Below, one piece after another: positions 15,288 through 25,300 of a stretch of DNA of 64,000 nucleotides. A model generated the notes under the pieces. It saw only the letters and a list, made by a program, of their open reading frames with translations. It was not told the origin of the DNA and ran no database searches. Position 1 is the stretch's first letter. Every line of letters starts with the position of its first letter. The DNA comes from Clostridia bacterium (lineage in GTDB: Bacteria > Bacillota > Clostridia > Lachnospirales > Anaerotignaceae), in the NCBI GenBank assembly GCA_910575055.1, contig CAJTDC010000003.1, forward strand, positions 62,001 to 126,000, given 5' to 3'. The position numbers were made by a program, and so were the translations under genes.

Positions 15288-15840
15288 TATTAAAAAAAAG
15301 TGGTGTCATTGCCCATATAGAAATACATTCCTCTTTTTGTAAATTAATATATTTATGAGGAATTGTACTTTCAAAATAAACGCTATCCCCTTCTTCTACT
15401 TCATAATATTCTCCATTTAATTGTAATGTTAATGTTCCTTTTAATACATAGCCACATTCTTCTCCCTCGTGAAATAATTCTTCTCTTTCGTAAGTTTGTC
15501 CTCCTTTTAATGTGACTTTTACAAAATCTATTATATGGTTTGTATCATATGGTGAAAGTATTTGATAAGTACTATTTCCATTATTTGTAATAATTAATTT
15601 ATGTTGCCCTTTTTTGATAACAATATTAGGTTTTTTTTCTATGTTTTCAAAAAAGAAACCAATATTAGTATCTAGTGCTTTTGCAATACGCCATATGCTT
15701 ACAACTGTTGGCACTACTAAATCTCTTTCAATTTGACTAATTAAGCCTGTACTTACTCCTGAAATTTCTGAAAGTTGTAATATACTCAAACCCTTTAGTT
15801 TACGTAGTTGTTTTACTTTTTGTCCCATATTAAAATCCAT
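15283..15840 (-). CDS. XRE-family transcriptional regulator with a C-terminal cupin domain
   Basis: A protein of 185 residues. An N-terminal lambda-repressor-like helix-turn-helix (KQLRKLKGLSILQLSEISGV...LISQIERDL) is followed by a linker and a cupin barrel (ELFHEGEECGYVLKGTLTLQ, EVEEGDSVYFESTIPHKY). The HTH-cupin pair (PuuR/SutR-like) usually senses a small molecule in the cupin. AAGGAG is well spaced for the ATG at 15840, but not for one two codons earlier. It is convergent with the PurF-like gene and is a good candidate to bind the palindromes at 13481 and 13573 (inference). Confidence 0.88.
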   Translation of the reverse strand: MDFNMGQKVKQLRKLKGLSILQLSEISGVSTGLISQIERDLVVPTVVSIWRIAKALDTNIGFFFENIEKKPNIVIKKGQHKLIITNNGNSTYQILSPYDTNHIIDFVKVTLKGGQTYEREELFHEGEECGYVLKGTLTLQLNGEYYEVEEGDSVYFESTIPHKYINLQKEECISIWAMTPLFFNK

Positions 15841-16076
15841 AAACATTCTCCTTATTAATTAAAGAAATTATTTCTTATTTAGTTTACCATTTTTTATAAA
15901 TTGCTACAAGCATAATTTTGTTAGACATTCTCAATACAATAGTATTATTTTGACAGTAAATGTTTATTACCATTTTTTATAATTAATTTTTATGAATAAA
16001 TTTGATTTTTATTGTAATAATGAAAATATCACTTTTTAATATTTATTAATTATTTTAAAAATAATAAAAAAAACAT

Positions 16077-16105
16077 TTGACAAGTATTCTTTTTTATGGT
16101 ATAGT
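16077..16105 (+). promoter_or_regulatory. tRNA-Ser promoter
   Basis: TTGACA (16077-16082), 17-nt spacer, TATAGT (16100-16105), ending 27 nt before the tRNA. The preceding gap (15841-16076) is AT-rich with no other recognised feature. Confidence 0.8.
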
Positions 16106-16132
16106 GTTACTTGCAGTAGGTCAGAAACTTCT

Positions 16133-16220
16133 GGAGAAGTACTCAAGTGGCTGAAGAGGTGCCCCTGCTAAGGGTATAGGTCGTTTGCGCGGCGCGAGGG
16201 TTCAAATCCCTCCTTCTCCG
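16133..16220 (+). tRNA. tRNA-Ser (anticodon GCU)
   Basis: An 88-nt class II tRNA. The acceptor stem GGAGAAG / CTTCTCC has discriminator G. The anticodon arm reads TGCCC-ctGCTaa-GGGTA, giving anticodon GCU for AGC/AGU serine codons. A long variable arm (GTCGTTTGCGCGGC region) and the T-arm AGGGTTCAAATCCCT are present. CCA is not encoded (TTG follows), so the 3' end must be added enzymatically. Confidence 0.95.
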
Positions 16221-16227
16221 TTGAGAA

Positions 16228-16260
16228 AGAACATCTAATTATATTAGATGTTCTTTTTTT
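16228..16260 (+). terminator. tRNA-Ser terminator
   Basis: AGAACATCTAAT-tat-ATTAGATGTTCT followed by a T7 run, 8 nt after the tRNA. Confidence 0.9.
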
Positions 16261-16275
16261 ATGATAATATTTTAA

Positions 16276-16316
16276 TAAAAAAATAGGCATCAGAGTAATG
16301 AGCTGATACCTATTTT
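16276..16316 (-). terminator. Terminator of the sorbitol operon
   Basis: AAAATAGGCATCAG pairs with CTGATACCTATTTT (one mismatch); on the minus strand it is followed by a T-run. It lies 36 nt past the last operon gene. Confidence 0.7.
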
Positions 16317-16351
16317 AAAGATTGGGATTTTACTATGCAATTTTTATAACA

Positions 16352-16708
16352 TTAAGCAATAATTTGTATGGTACTGCCAACTTCCAATTTAGGAACAGTT
16401 GCTTCTTCTAAATAAATTGTTCCTGGTAATTCTGCTTCTGTTTCTCCTGTGAAAGAAAATGTTACGTGGCCTAAATTTCCAAGATTTTGCATTACCACAT
16501 CTCCAACTGCTGTGATGTTATATTCTTTTCCATCAATGACTGCTTTTTGTCCTGCTTTAATTTCTTGTTGAATAGGGTTTACATCAATTGTATAACAATA
16601 GTCTTTTAATGTATCTGGTGCATTGTCACCAAACAATATAAACATTCCTTCAAATTCTGCTACACAAGCTCCTAATCCTTTTACTTTGTTGTCATAAATT
16701 ACTGCCAT
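16352..16708 (-). CDS. srlB: PTS glucitol/sorbitol-specific enzyme IIA
   Basis: A protein of 118 residues matching the PTSIIA_gutA family (DNAPDTLKDYCYTID, NLGNLGHVTFSFTG, LPGTIYLEE). It takes a phosphoryl group from HPr and passes it to the IIB domain during sorbitol uptake. It is the last gene of the six-gene minus-strand operon, 37 nt after srlE. AAGGAGG precedes the ATG. Confidence 0.93.
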   Translation of the reverse strand: MAVIYDNKVKGLGACVAEFEGMFILFGDNAPDTLKDYCYTIDVNPIQQEIKAGQKAVIDGKEYNITAVGDVVMQNLGNLGHVTFSFTGETEAELPGTIYLEEATVPKLEVGSTIQIIA

Positions 16709-16745
16709 ATCAATTTCCTCCTTATTATTTTTTATACTTTATATT

Positions 16746-17819
16746 TTACACATACATACCGATACTTGCAAGCCAACCAACCAATACACGTGGTACACCT
16801 GTTAAAAATCTGGAATATAATACTGCTGGAACACCAACTTCTACTGTTTCTGGTTCTGCTTCTGCCAAACCAAGACCAACTGGTACGAAGTCACAAGCAC
16901 ATTGTGTATTTATAGCAAATAATGCAGGCAATGCTAAATTTGGATTGATATTTCCTTTACCAATTTCTACACCAATCAATGTACCAATTACCTGTGCCAT
17001 AACTGCACCAGGTCCAAGCAATACAGAAAGGAATGGTATAGAACAAATGAAACCTAATACTACAAGACCAATACCTGTACCAGCCAAAGGAATTAACAAC
17101 TGTGCGAACATATCACCAAAACCAGAACCTTGTATTAAACCAATGAGCAGTGAAACAAATCCCATAAAAGGAATAATTGATGTAATCATTGTTTGTACTG
17201 CATCTCTTGCTGCTTGGTTAAATGTGTTGATTACTTTACCAGCAGCCATACCGATTTTTGTTACAATGCCGCCTTTGTTACCTTCTGCCATTGTTTGAGA
17301 TACTTTTTTATCTGCACTATATTTAAACTGACGTTCATCTTTATTTTCTTCTTTTGGAGCAGATGCTGCTGCGGAAGGCGCTTTGCTTTCAGAAACAGTA
17401 CCTAATACAGTAGAACCAGGTGCTGCTGCATTAACAGGTTCTCCATTTGCATCACTAATTTGATTTACACCAACTGCAGAAACGTAAATATCTTCTGTAA
17501 TATGTTTTGCCATAGGGCCGCTTTTACCAACTGGCATAACGTTGATTGTTGGTATTCTTTTTTGTGGATAAATACCACAACGAAGTGTACCACCACAGTC
17601 AATAATAACTAAAAATATTTCTTTTTCTGGTACAGATGTTTTAAATCCGTTTACAGCTTCACAGCCTGTTAATTCTACAATTTTATCTACAATGTCAGGT
17701 TTTGCACCGCCACCTGTAATATATACTAATTTATCTTTGCCTTCTTCTGGTTTTACTACCAATGGGCCACCAAAACCGCCGCTGCCCTTTACAATTTTAA
17801 TTGCATTATATTCTGCCAT
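16746..17819 (-). CDS. srlE: PTS glucitol/sorbitol-specific enzyme IIB-IIC1
   Basis: A protein of 357 residues. The N-terminal IIB domain carries the likely phospho-cysteine in [15 protein letters not shown] (about residues 72-86). An Ala/Lys-rich linker (about 130-170) leads to a C-terminal membrane part with segments such as [21 protein letters not shown] and [16 protein letters not shown]. It forms the sorbitol permease with SrlA. AAGGGG before the ATG and a 35-nt gap from srlA place it inside the operon. Confidence 0.93.
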   Translation of the reverse strand: MAEYNAIKIVKGSGGFGGPLVVKPEEGKDKLVYITGGGAKPDIVDKIVELTGCEAVNGFKTSVPEKEIFLVIIDCGGTLRCGIYPQKRIPTINVMPVGKSGPMAKHITEDIYVSAVGVNQISDANGEPVNAAAPGSTVLGTVSESKAPSAAASAPKEENKDERQFKYSADKKVSQTMAEGNKGGIVTKIGMAAGKVINTFNQAARDAVQTMITSIIPFMGFVSLLIGLIQGSGFGDMFAQLLIPLAGTGIGLVVLGFICSIPFLSVLLGPGAVMAQVIGTLIGVEIGKGNINPNLALPALFAINTQCACDFVPVGLGLAEAEPETVEVGVPAVLYSRFLTGVPRVLVGWLASIGMYV

Positions 17820-17854
17820 ATATATTATCCCCTTTCGAGTTTATAAGTAATTTA

Positions 17855-18400
17855 TCAAATTTTCAATTCATTGCTTAATTCAATACCTTGCTGTTTCATA
17901 ACAAATTTTGTTGTGAAATCTGTTGCCCAACCACTTACAAAGTTCATTACTAAACCAACAAACATATAACGCATTGCTAAAGGCATTGTGCTAAGTCCTA
18001 ATGTAGAAATACCTTCTGCAATTCCTAAGAATATAAATACTTCACCAGGATTGATATGTGGGAATACACCACTTGATGTATGACAGAAATAACTAGCTGA
18101 AGCGTAGTAACTTGGTTTTAATCTTTCTGGCATAAAACGCCCTAATGAAAGTGCTGTTGGGTTACCTAACATAAATGCACCTAAATATGGTAATATCATA
18201 TAGCGTAATAAAGGGTTTTTAGTAGATGCCTGTGCTAATTTGTTTATTCTTTCTTCACCAATTAAGTGAATTAATGTGTTCATAGCAATTAAAAGCATCA
18301 ATACTACTGGTACAATACCGCTCATCCAACCAATAAATGTTGAAGCACCTGTATTAAATAAATTCATAAAAGCTTCTGCAAACTTAATTACATAATCCAT
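17855..18400 (-). CDS. srlA: PTS glucitol/sorbitol-specific enzyme IIC2
   Basis: A protein of 181 residues with about four membrane helices, matching the EII-GUT family (FNTGASTFIGWMSGIVPVVL, LGNPTALSLGRFMPERLKPS, HTSSGVFPHINPGE). It forms the sugar-translocating channel with SrlE. AAAAGGAG precedes the ATG. It lies between gutM and srlE, the usual order in Gram-positive gut operons. Confidence 0.93.
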   Translation of the reverse strand: MDYVIKFAEAFMNLFNTGASTFIGWMSGIVPVVLMLLIAMNTLIHLIGEERINKLAQASTKNPLLRYMILPYLGAFMLGNPTALSLGRFMPERLKPSYYASASYFCHTSSGVFPHINPGEVFIFLGIAEGISTLGLSTMPLAMRYMFVGLVMNFVSGWATDFTTKFVMKQQGIELSNELKI

Positions 18401-18427
18401 AAACTTTACACTCCTTTTTATTTATTA

Positions 18428-18889
18428 TTATTGTGTTTTTGTTGTTATTGCTGTTTTTTTAGGAGAAAGTTTTTGTCCTATTTTTTGGAATAAACTCAGT
18501 CTTGGAGGAATTTCACCACCACTCATAATAATATTATAATTCATTACAGCGTCCAATATTGCTTTACGCAAAGGTTTTGGTAATTTTTCCACATCCGTCT
18601 GTGTCAGTTCTCCAATGTTTCTCCCTTCAAAACCAGTAAAATCTTTAAACTTTGCCAGAACTGTCACACCCATCATTCTTTTTCCTGCTAATATTATACC
18701 ATTTTCATCAATGGCAAACATAACAATAGCACCTGCTCTAAGTCCTCCATTTGTTCTGCCTATTGCAACTCTACCCATTTTTCTCAAAGGACGAAATGTT
18801 TTTGAAAAATCTTTCATTTGCATCAGTCCGAACAAACATTGTAATAAATATCCGCCTCCAAGCAGACACACAACTAACCAAAAGTTCAT
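18428..18889 (-). CDS. gutM: Glucitol operon activator GutM
   Basis: A protein of 153 residues with an N-terminal membrane-like helix (FWLVVCLLGGGYLLQCLFGL) and the GutM pattern MKDFSKTFRPLRKMGRVAIGR. GutM is an accessory activator of sorbitol operons; its mechanism is not well defined and it may bind membranes rather than DNA. AAAGGAGA supports the ATG at 18889. A 22-nt gap from the upstream regulator gene indicates co-transcription. Confidence 0.88.
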   Translation of the reverse strand: MNFWLVVCLLGGGYLLQCLFGLMQMKDFSKTFRPLRKMGRVAIGRTNGGLRAGAIVMFAIDENGIILAGKRMMGVTVLAKFKDFTGFEGRNIGELTQTDVEKLPKPLRKAILDAVMNYNIIMSGGEIPPRLSLFQKIGQKLSPKKTAITTKTQ

Positions 18890-18911
18890 GGCAAAGTCTC
18901 CTTTCAATATA

Positions 18912-20849
18912 TTATAGTAAATTCCCAATGCCTAATTTTATAAAACATCTTACCAACTGTTTATAATTTTCTGCTTTTGTAATTTCGGCAATATATTCTT
19001 CATTTTGTGCAATAGAAATTAGTTCATCATATATCCTTACTAATACAGAGTCGTCAAGTTCTTTTTCTTTTGGTAAGGCAAGCAAAAATATTAATTGTAC
19101 TTCCTCTCCACTTTCACTTGCTAGCTTTTTAGAGCACACTCCTAAAGCTAATACTAATTTCCCCTCTTTTTGTTCGTTAATGGTATGAGGAAATGCTACA
19201 TTGTGTCCAAATACCATAGTAGAATTTTGTTCTCTTTGTAGTATTCTTTGTTCAAATTGTTTGTCTACAAGTTCTTGCTCTGTCAAGTGCTTTATCATCA
19301 TTTTTGTATTGTCTAAGTACCCCTTTTTTTCATCTAACAAGAAAAATGTGTTTTCTTCCAGAAGTGCAGCAATCAATGATACACCGCTTGTTTCTTCTCC
19401 TAAAAAATCAACTTTTTCAAGATATTTTACTTTTTGTATGTGTAATAACAGCTCTTTTTCATCAAAAATGTCTTTAATTCTAATAATTTGTTTTTTCGTT
19501 TCAATAGGTATTTTTATGGTAGAAAATACAATATCATAACTGTCTAATAATTCCGCTGATATTTGTTTTTCAGAATATAAATCCATTTCTGCATTGTGGT
19601 CAAGCAGCTTTTTTAGTTGCGATGCAATGAGTCTTGCTGTTCCCCTGCCTGTGCTGCATATTAAAGCAATACGATATGGTTTTTGCTGTACAATACTATA
19701 TTCTAATATATAAACTCCAAAATATGCTGTAATATATCCAACTTCATCTTCTGGTACGACAACATCATAATATTGCTCTATTACTTTCGCTGCAATTTTT
19801 GCCATTTTATAAGCAAGAGGGTATTTTTTTGTAATTTCCTCTGCTAAAGGATTTTTCAACATATAGCCAAATTGAAGCCTGTTCACCATAAAAGAAATAT
19901 GATAGTAAAAGTCCTGTTGTAAATTATCTTTTTTCAAATATAAATTTAATTCATATCCTATTCTTTCAATAATTTCTTCAATTACTTCATCAATATTTTG
20001 TTTTAATTCCATTTTAGAAACATTTTCTAAATCGGTTGGTGTTCTCATACCAGCAATAGGAATTGTCATAAATAGCTTTTCTTCTATGCTAAAATCTTGT
20101 TTTAAAAGTGGTCGTAACTTATTTGTTACTGTTTGTGTAATATTCCACGCATTGCTTTGCTGCAATGCATAAAATTTTTTATCCATATGGTTTAAGCTAT
20201 GACCACTTTGCATTCTATCCGCTGACACCACAACATATTGAAAAAAGTTTTTTTCAGTAGTACTTTCCAAACCATAATTTTGCAGTAATGTAATAATACT
20301 ATCTCGTATATCTTCCTGCATTGTACACCCATCATACAACATATCATAAATATTTTCTAATATAAAAAGCCTTAATTGAAATTCTTCTCCTTTTAGACGA
20401 ATTCCTGCACTTTGTGTTCCTTCAATAGAAAGACCATAATTGTACAAAACTTTATTTAGCTTTTTAATTTCATTAGAAAGTGTTGTTCTGCCTAAATTCA
20501 TATCATAGGCTAATTCTTCTGTAGAATAATGTGTGTCATTTGTCATAAGTGTTTTGATAATATAAGCTACTCTTTTTTGAGGAGAGTCAAAATCTCTTTG
20601 CATTTTTTCTAAAGAAATTTTTTTTTCCTCTAATTCATAATGGTCTGTAATATAAAAACGACATTCTCCTTGTTCCATTTCAATAAAAGCGGTGTCTTCT
20701 AATAACTCATTTAATAATTTAATATCATTTCGTATTGTTCGTGTACTGACATTAAGTTTTTGTGCTAATTCTGCAAGAGCAATCACGTTATTTTGCTGCA
20801 ATAGCTTTATAATTAAAAATTTTCTATCTTCTGCAAAATAGTTGTTCAT
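18912..20849 (-). CDS. PRD-containing transcriptional activator of the sorbitol operon (GutR/MtlR-like)
   Basis: A protein of 645 residues. Order: N-terminal HTH_11 domain (LAQKLNVSTRTIRNDIKLLNELL), a second Mga-type helical domain (STEELAYDMNLGRTTLSNEIKKLNKVL), two PTS regulation domains (about 180-395), a IIB-like domain (ALICSTGRGTARLIASQLKK), and a C-terminal IIA domain with phospho-His context FGHNVAFPHT. Such proteins are phosphorylated by the PTS and activate transcription when sugar is present. It is the second gene of the operon, so it is autoregulated. The likely target is the palindrome at 21832-21865. Confidence 0.9.
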   Translation of the reverse strand: MNNYFAEDRKFLIIKLLQQNNVIALAELAQKLNVSTRTIRNDIKLLNELLEDTAFIEMEQGECRFYITDHYELEEKKISLEKMQRDFDSPQKRVAYIIKTLMTNDTHYSTEELAYDMNLGRTTLSNEIKKLNKVLYNYGLSIEGTQSAGIRLKGEEFQLRLFILENIYDMLYDGCTMQEDIRDSIITLLQNYGLESTTEKNFFQYVVVSADRMQSGHSLNHMDKKFYALQQSNAWNITQTVTNKLRPLLKQDFSIEEKLFMTIPIAGMRTPTDLENVSKMELKQNIDEVIEEIIERIGYELNLYLKKDNLQQDFYYHISFMVNRLQFGYMLKNPLAEEITKKYPLAYKMAKIAAKVIEQYYDVVVPEDEVGYITAYFGVYILEYSIVQQKPYRIALICSTGRGTARLIASQLKKLLDHNAEMDLYSEKQISAELLDSYDIVFSTIKIPIETKKQIIRIKDIFDEKELLLHIQKVKYLEKVDFLGEETSGVSLIAALLEENTFFLLDEKKGYLDNTKMMIKHLTEQELVDKQFEQRILQREQNSTMVFGHNVAFPHTINEQKEGKLVLALGVCSKKLASESGEEVQLIFLLALPKEKELDDSVLVRIYDELISIAQNEEYIAEITKAENYKQLVRCFIKLGIGNLL

Positions 20850-20930
20850 ACTGTTTTAGCCTCCCTCTGAAAAATTATTTATTATACTTTTCATACTGTC
20901 ATACACGCTCATACGACTAAAAGCAGTCAA

Positions 20931-21752
20931 TTAACCTCTTGTTTTTCCTCCAGCTACATTAAATGTAACGCCATGTACATAACTTGCTCTTTTGCTTGCC
21001 ATATAACAAACTAAATCTGCAACTTCTGTTAATTTTCCACTTCTGCCCATAGGTGTAGTAGATGTTTTACTATATCCAGCACGTAATTCTTCTACTGTAA
21101 TTCCTCTTGTATAAGCTAATGCTGTTTCATATTGTATGGTACGTAATCCTGTTGCTTCTAATATACCAGGTGCTACTCCCACTACTCTAACACCTAATTT
21201 ACCAAGTTCTTTTGCCCAAGAACGTGTTAATGAATTGACAGCATTTTTTGTTGCTGCATATACGCTTTGTCCTTCAGAGCCTTCCAAACCGCTTTCGCTT
21301 GACATATTGACAATAACGCCTTTTCCGTTTTTCACCATTTCTCTTGCTGCTGCTTGAGCACAAAAGAATACACCTTTAAAGTTAACGTTTACTACTTTGT
21401 CCCAAACGGCTTCATCTAATTCAAACTGTCCTTTTGGGTCTTTTGGGTCTACCAGCAATCTTGGAATATTGATACCTGCATTGTTTACAAGAACATCTAC
21501 ACTACCAAATGTTTCTACTGTTTTGTCTACCATTGATTGAACACTTTCCATACTTGTTACATTTGTTACAACATAAAGCAATTTGCCACTGTTTTCGTTT
21601 GTTTCAAATGTAGGTGCTTCTGGGTTCATATCGCATACTACTACATTTGCACCTTCATTTAAAAACTCCTGTGATACTGCTTTACCAATACCAGATGCTC
21701 CTCCTGTTACAATAACAGTTTTTCCATTTAATCCAAGCCAATCTTTGCTCAT
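20931..21752 (-). CDS. srlD: Sorbitol-6-phosphate 2-dehydrogenase (SDR family)
   Basis: A protein of 273 residues. The Rossmann motif is TGGASGIG (16-23), with NNAGI, catalytic serine in VNMSSESG and Tyr/Lys in SVYAATKNA. It oxidises sorbitol-6-phosphate to fructose-6-phosphate with NAD, linking the PTS to glycolysis. Family placement rests on SDR motifs plus operon context with the glucitol PTS. It is the first gene of the operon; GGGGG precedes the ATG. Confidence 0.9.
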   Translation of the reverse strand: MSKDWLGLNGKTVIVTGGASGIGKAVSQEFLNEGANVVVCDMNPEAPTFETNENSGKLLYVVTNVTSMESVQSMVDKTVETFGSVDVLVNNAGINIPRLLVDPKDPKGQFELDEAVWDKVVNVNFKGVFFCAQAAAREMVKNGKGVIVNMSSESGLEGSEGQSVYAATKNAVNSLTRSWAKELGKLGVRVVGVAPGILEATGLRTIQYETALAYTRGITVEELRAGYSKTSTTPMGRSGKLTEVADLVCYMASKRASYVHGVTFNVAGGKTRG

Positions 21753-21802
21753 AATATATTTCCCCCTTTGAAAATTAATTTTATCGTTCTCTTTGTGGCT
21801 TT

Positions 21803-21865
21803 ATTATAAATAAAAATGGTACACCAATTAATACATTCTTTTTCAAAGGCTGTGAAAAAGAATGT
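21803..21865 (-). promoter_or_regulatory. Sorbitol operon promoter with upstream activator palindrome
   Basis: A perfect 14-bp inverted repeat TACATTCTTTTTCA / TGAAAAAGAATGTA (21832-21845, 21852-21865) lies just upstream of a minus-strand TATAAT (21808-21803). The -35 position (TTAATT) is poor. A weak -35 with an adjacent palindrome is typical of activator-dependent promoters, here presumably GutR. Confidence 0.6.
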
Positions 21866-22229
21866 AAAAACTATATTTTATAGGGAAATTTGTGATTTAT
21901 ATCATATCAAAATCATTTATATTTTGAAACTTAATTTAGTTATTCCCTAAAAATATAATATTTGTTTCTACATTATAGGAAATATTATTGTTCGAAATTT
22001 GTGATATTATTTCTGATTTACTATTAAATTTCGCCACATTTTGACTATTTAGTTAGAAAAATATGTCATAATAAAATCCTAACAACTTGAAAAATCAATA
22101 ACTAAAATATTACCTTTATGTCACTAATTTAAACATTTTTTAAACATTTTATTGTATTTTCACAATAATACAAACATATATTCTTTTTAATGATTTGTGA
22201 AGCTCCTAAAAAAACTAAAATTTTTTATA
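21866..22229. other. AT-rich intergenic stretch with no recognised gene
   Basis: Between the divergent sorbitol operon and SLH protein 1. Only a short direct repeat GAAATTTGTGATWTA (near 21891 and 21994) is noticed; no open frame with a ribosome site was found. Confidence 0.5.
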
Positions 22230-22257
22230 TTGACTTTTATAAAGCGTATGTTACTAT
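22230..22257 (+). promoter_or_regulatory. Promoter of SLH protein 1
   Basis: TTGACT (22230-22235), 16-nt spacer, extended -10 TGTTACTAT (22249-22257). It gives a leader of about 105 nt. Confidence 0.6.
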
Positions 22258-22312
22258 AAAAAAATGTAAATATATATATTAAATTTTGTACATTTTGTAT
22301 ATATTAAAAAAA

Positions 22313-22345
22313 GTTTTTACAAAAAAATGTTATTTTTGTAAAAAC
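22313..22345 (+). promoter_or_regulatory. Leader hairpin of SLH protein 1
   Basis: GTTTTTACAAAAA pairs with TTTTTGTAAAAAC (7-nt loop), ending 10 nt before the AAGGAGG ribosome site. It may stabilise the mRNA or affect ribosome access. Confidence 0.5.
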
Positions 22346-22370
22346 AAAATAAATAAGGAGGAATATTTAT

Positions 22371-25300
22371 ATGAAAAATAACAAAATTTTAATCGTAGTA
22401 ATTTCTATTTTAATACTATTTGATCGTATTACAATAGTATTCGCTTTTTCACCAGTACCTAGTGATATAGCAGGACATTGGGCGGAAAATGTAATATTAC
22501 AATGGCAAACAGAAGGTAAAATAAAAGGGTATGAAGACAACAGATTTCGTCCTGATGCTTCTATTACAAGAGCAGAATTTGTTCATTTACTTTATAGCAT
22601 TATTACTGTAGAACAAAATAAAAATGTTTCTGTAAATTTTAATGATGTAAATACAAGTGATTGGTTTTATAATGATATTTCAAAAGCTATCAGTAACAAT
22701 ATAATTGCTGGTTTTGAAGATAATACATTTCGTCCCAATGAAATGATTACAAGAGCACAATCTGCATTAATTATTAGTAATGCACTACAACTTTCTGATA
22801 ACATAACAAATAGCATTCTTTTAGTAGACGATAATGATATTCCAGTATGGTCTAAAAATGCAGTGTATGTTATGTTAAATGCAGGTTATATTTCTGGATA
22901 TGAAGATGGTAGTTTTGGAGCAAATAGAAATATGACAAGAGCAGAAGCAATTTCTATGCTTGATAGAATAAATAAAAGTAATAAATCATATGAAAATGAA
23001 AAAGAAATGCCCCAAAATGATACAATAGAAAGCACTTATAAAAATAATGATGAAATAAATATGTTAGAACAAGACACTGCTGAGTATAAAAAAGAAACAA
23101 TTACAAAAACAATATGGGAAAATGGTGACAGTAGTCTTACTGTGTCTGAAAACAAAGAGAATAAAAATATAGAAAAAACTTTAGTGATTACAAAAGATAA
23201 TATTGCTGATTTTTATGGAAAAACATTACAATATGCAACTGTAAAAATAAAATTAGAAGATATTTCTATGGAATTATTTGATATAAAATTTACTGGAAAT
23301 GTAGAAATTATTTCTGATATGCAAACAGACACAATACCTACATTATACTTGAAAGGCAATACAAGAATAAAAAATTTAACTGTTTTGACCCCTGCTATTA
23401 TAACATCAGATAATAATGTAATAAAAACACTTACTACAAAATCAGAAACAACAATATCTGGAAATACTAATATAAAAAATCTAAAATGCTATAATAAAAC
23501 AATTATTACAGGTAACACTAAAATTATGGATACAGCACAAGTTTTTTCAAGTGTCACTACAGATAGTAATACAGAAGTTAACAATGTCAAAATGATACCA
23601 AATACAGATGCAAGCATTTCTGCAAAAGGTATTATTAATAAAATAAGTGCAAAGGGAAAAGGAAATATTTCTTATATTCATTTAGGAGAAAATATAAATA
23701 CTGATATTGACATTTCAGATTTTGCTGTAGTAGAAAATATTACTCTTTCAGAAAATGCACAAAGTCATATTACTATAAAAAATAATGGTGAATTAAAACA
23801 ACTGATTTCATTTTCTCATTGTTTTGGCACTACAATTATAAATCGTGGTATTGTAAACAGTATTATTGCTTGTAATGCAGAAACTATTACAGCAGAAAAT
23901 ACTGTAGTAGAAGCTGCAATACTCCAAAATATTACATTGATTTCAAATCCAAAACAACTACATTATAAAGAAGGTGATACACTATCTATTGTAGGTATTT
24001 CACTACTTTTAGAATATCAAAATAATATTACTCAAATTGTAAATAATGTAGAAGACTTTGCATTTTATCATATTCAATCATCACCTGCTCACAACACAAT
24101 GTTAACAGCAAAACAACACAATACGCCTATAAAAATATATAGTAATGACAAATATGTATATGCAGGCTTTATTACAATAGAGGATATTGAGATAGCTATA
24201 ATAGATACACAACCCTTCAAAGAACTTATTCAACAATGTAATATAATATTAAATAATACACTCATTCAATATGCAGAAGAGGAAATTCCAGTAGGACAAT
24301 ATTATGTTACAGAAAATGATTTTAATTTATTAAAAGACATTTTATTTACTTCAGAAAAATTATTACAAACAGAAGATTTGACACAACAACAAATACAAAA
24401 ACAATATGATATACTGCAATCAGCATTATATTGTTTTGAAGAAAAAAGGATACTTTCTCAAAAAGTAATCACTCCTCCAAAATTGTCTATCAATAATGCA
24501 CTACCACAGTATGGCGAAGAAAATGTTATATTTACTATAGAAAATATTGAGCAAAATACAACATATTATTATACATTAGATAATAGTGAGCCAACGCCAG
24601 AAAGTATACTTTATACAGAACCTGTGATGTTATTACCACCAAAATCTACATCACAAACTTCTGTTACAATTAAAGTGATTGCAATACAAGATAATATTTG
24701 TTCTGCTATATCAGAAAAAATAGTAACATATTCTGCTGCATTGCCTATTAAAAATATGATACTTTATCATTTAAAAGTTCCTGTGATGGGAGAAGAAACT
24801 ACTTCTACTGTACAATCCAATAATGAAACACAATATGTAGTACATTCTTTTTGCTGGAAAAATGCAGCAAATGAATATGAAATTGTAAATTCATTTCAAC
24901 CAGAAACAATTTATATTGCAGAAATTGTTTTAAAAGCAAATAAACCTTATGCTTTTCAAAATGGTATACTACCTGAATTAAAAAATATTGCAGATGAAAA
25001 TATAAAAATTTCAATAGATGAAAATCGTTCTGATGCAAATACTTTGTATGTATTAGTTACATTTCCAGCTACACCACCTATTCCTACAGAAGAAATAGCA
25101 GAAAAGGAATTAAATGATTTACTAAAACAAAATATTAATGTTTCTGTAATAGATACAGATATTCCTAGTGATGACCAAGAGATAAAAGCATTTTGTTGTG
25201 AAGCAATATTAAAATCGGCTCAAGAAATAATCGCAAAATATTGGACAGTAGAATTTAATATATTAGGTTATTTTCGTGGAAGTTCTTCTATTGGTATGAC

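Noticed and set aside
16945-17298. Plus-strand frame of 117 codons opposite srlE
   Set aside because: Shadow of the well-supported PTS gene; proline-rich, no ribosome site or family resemblance.
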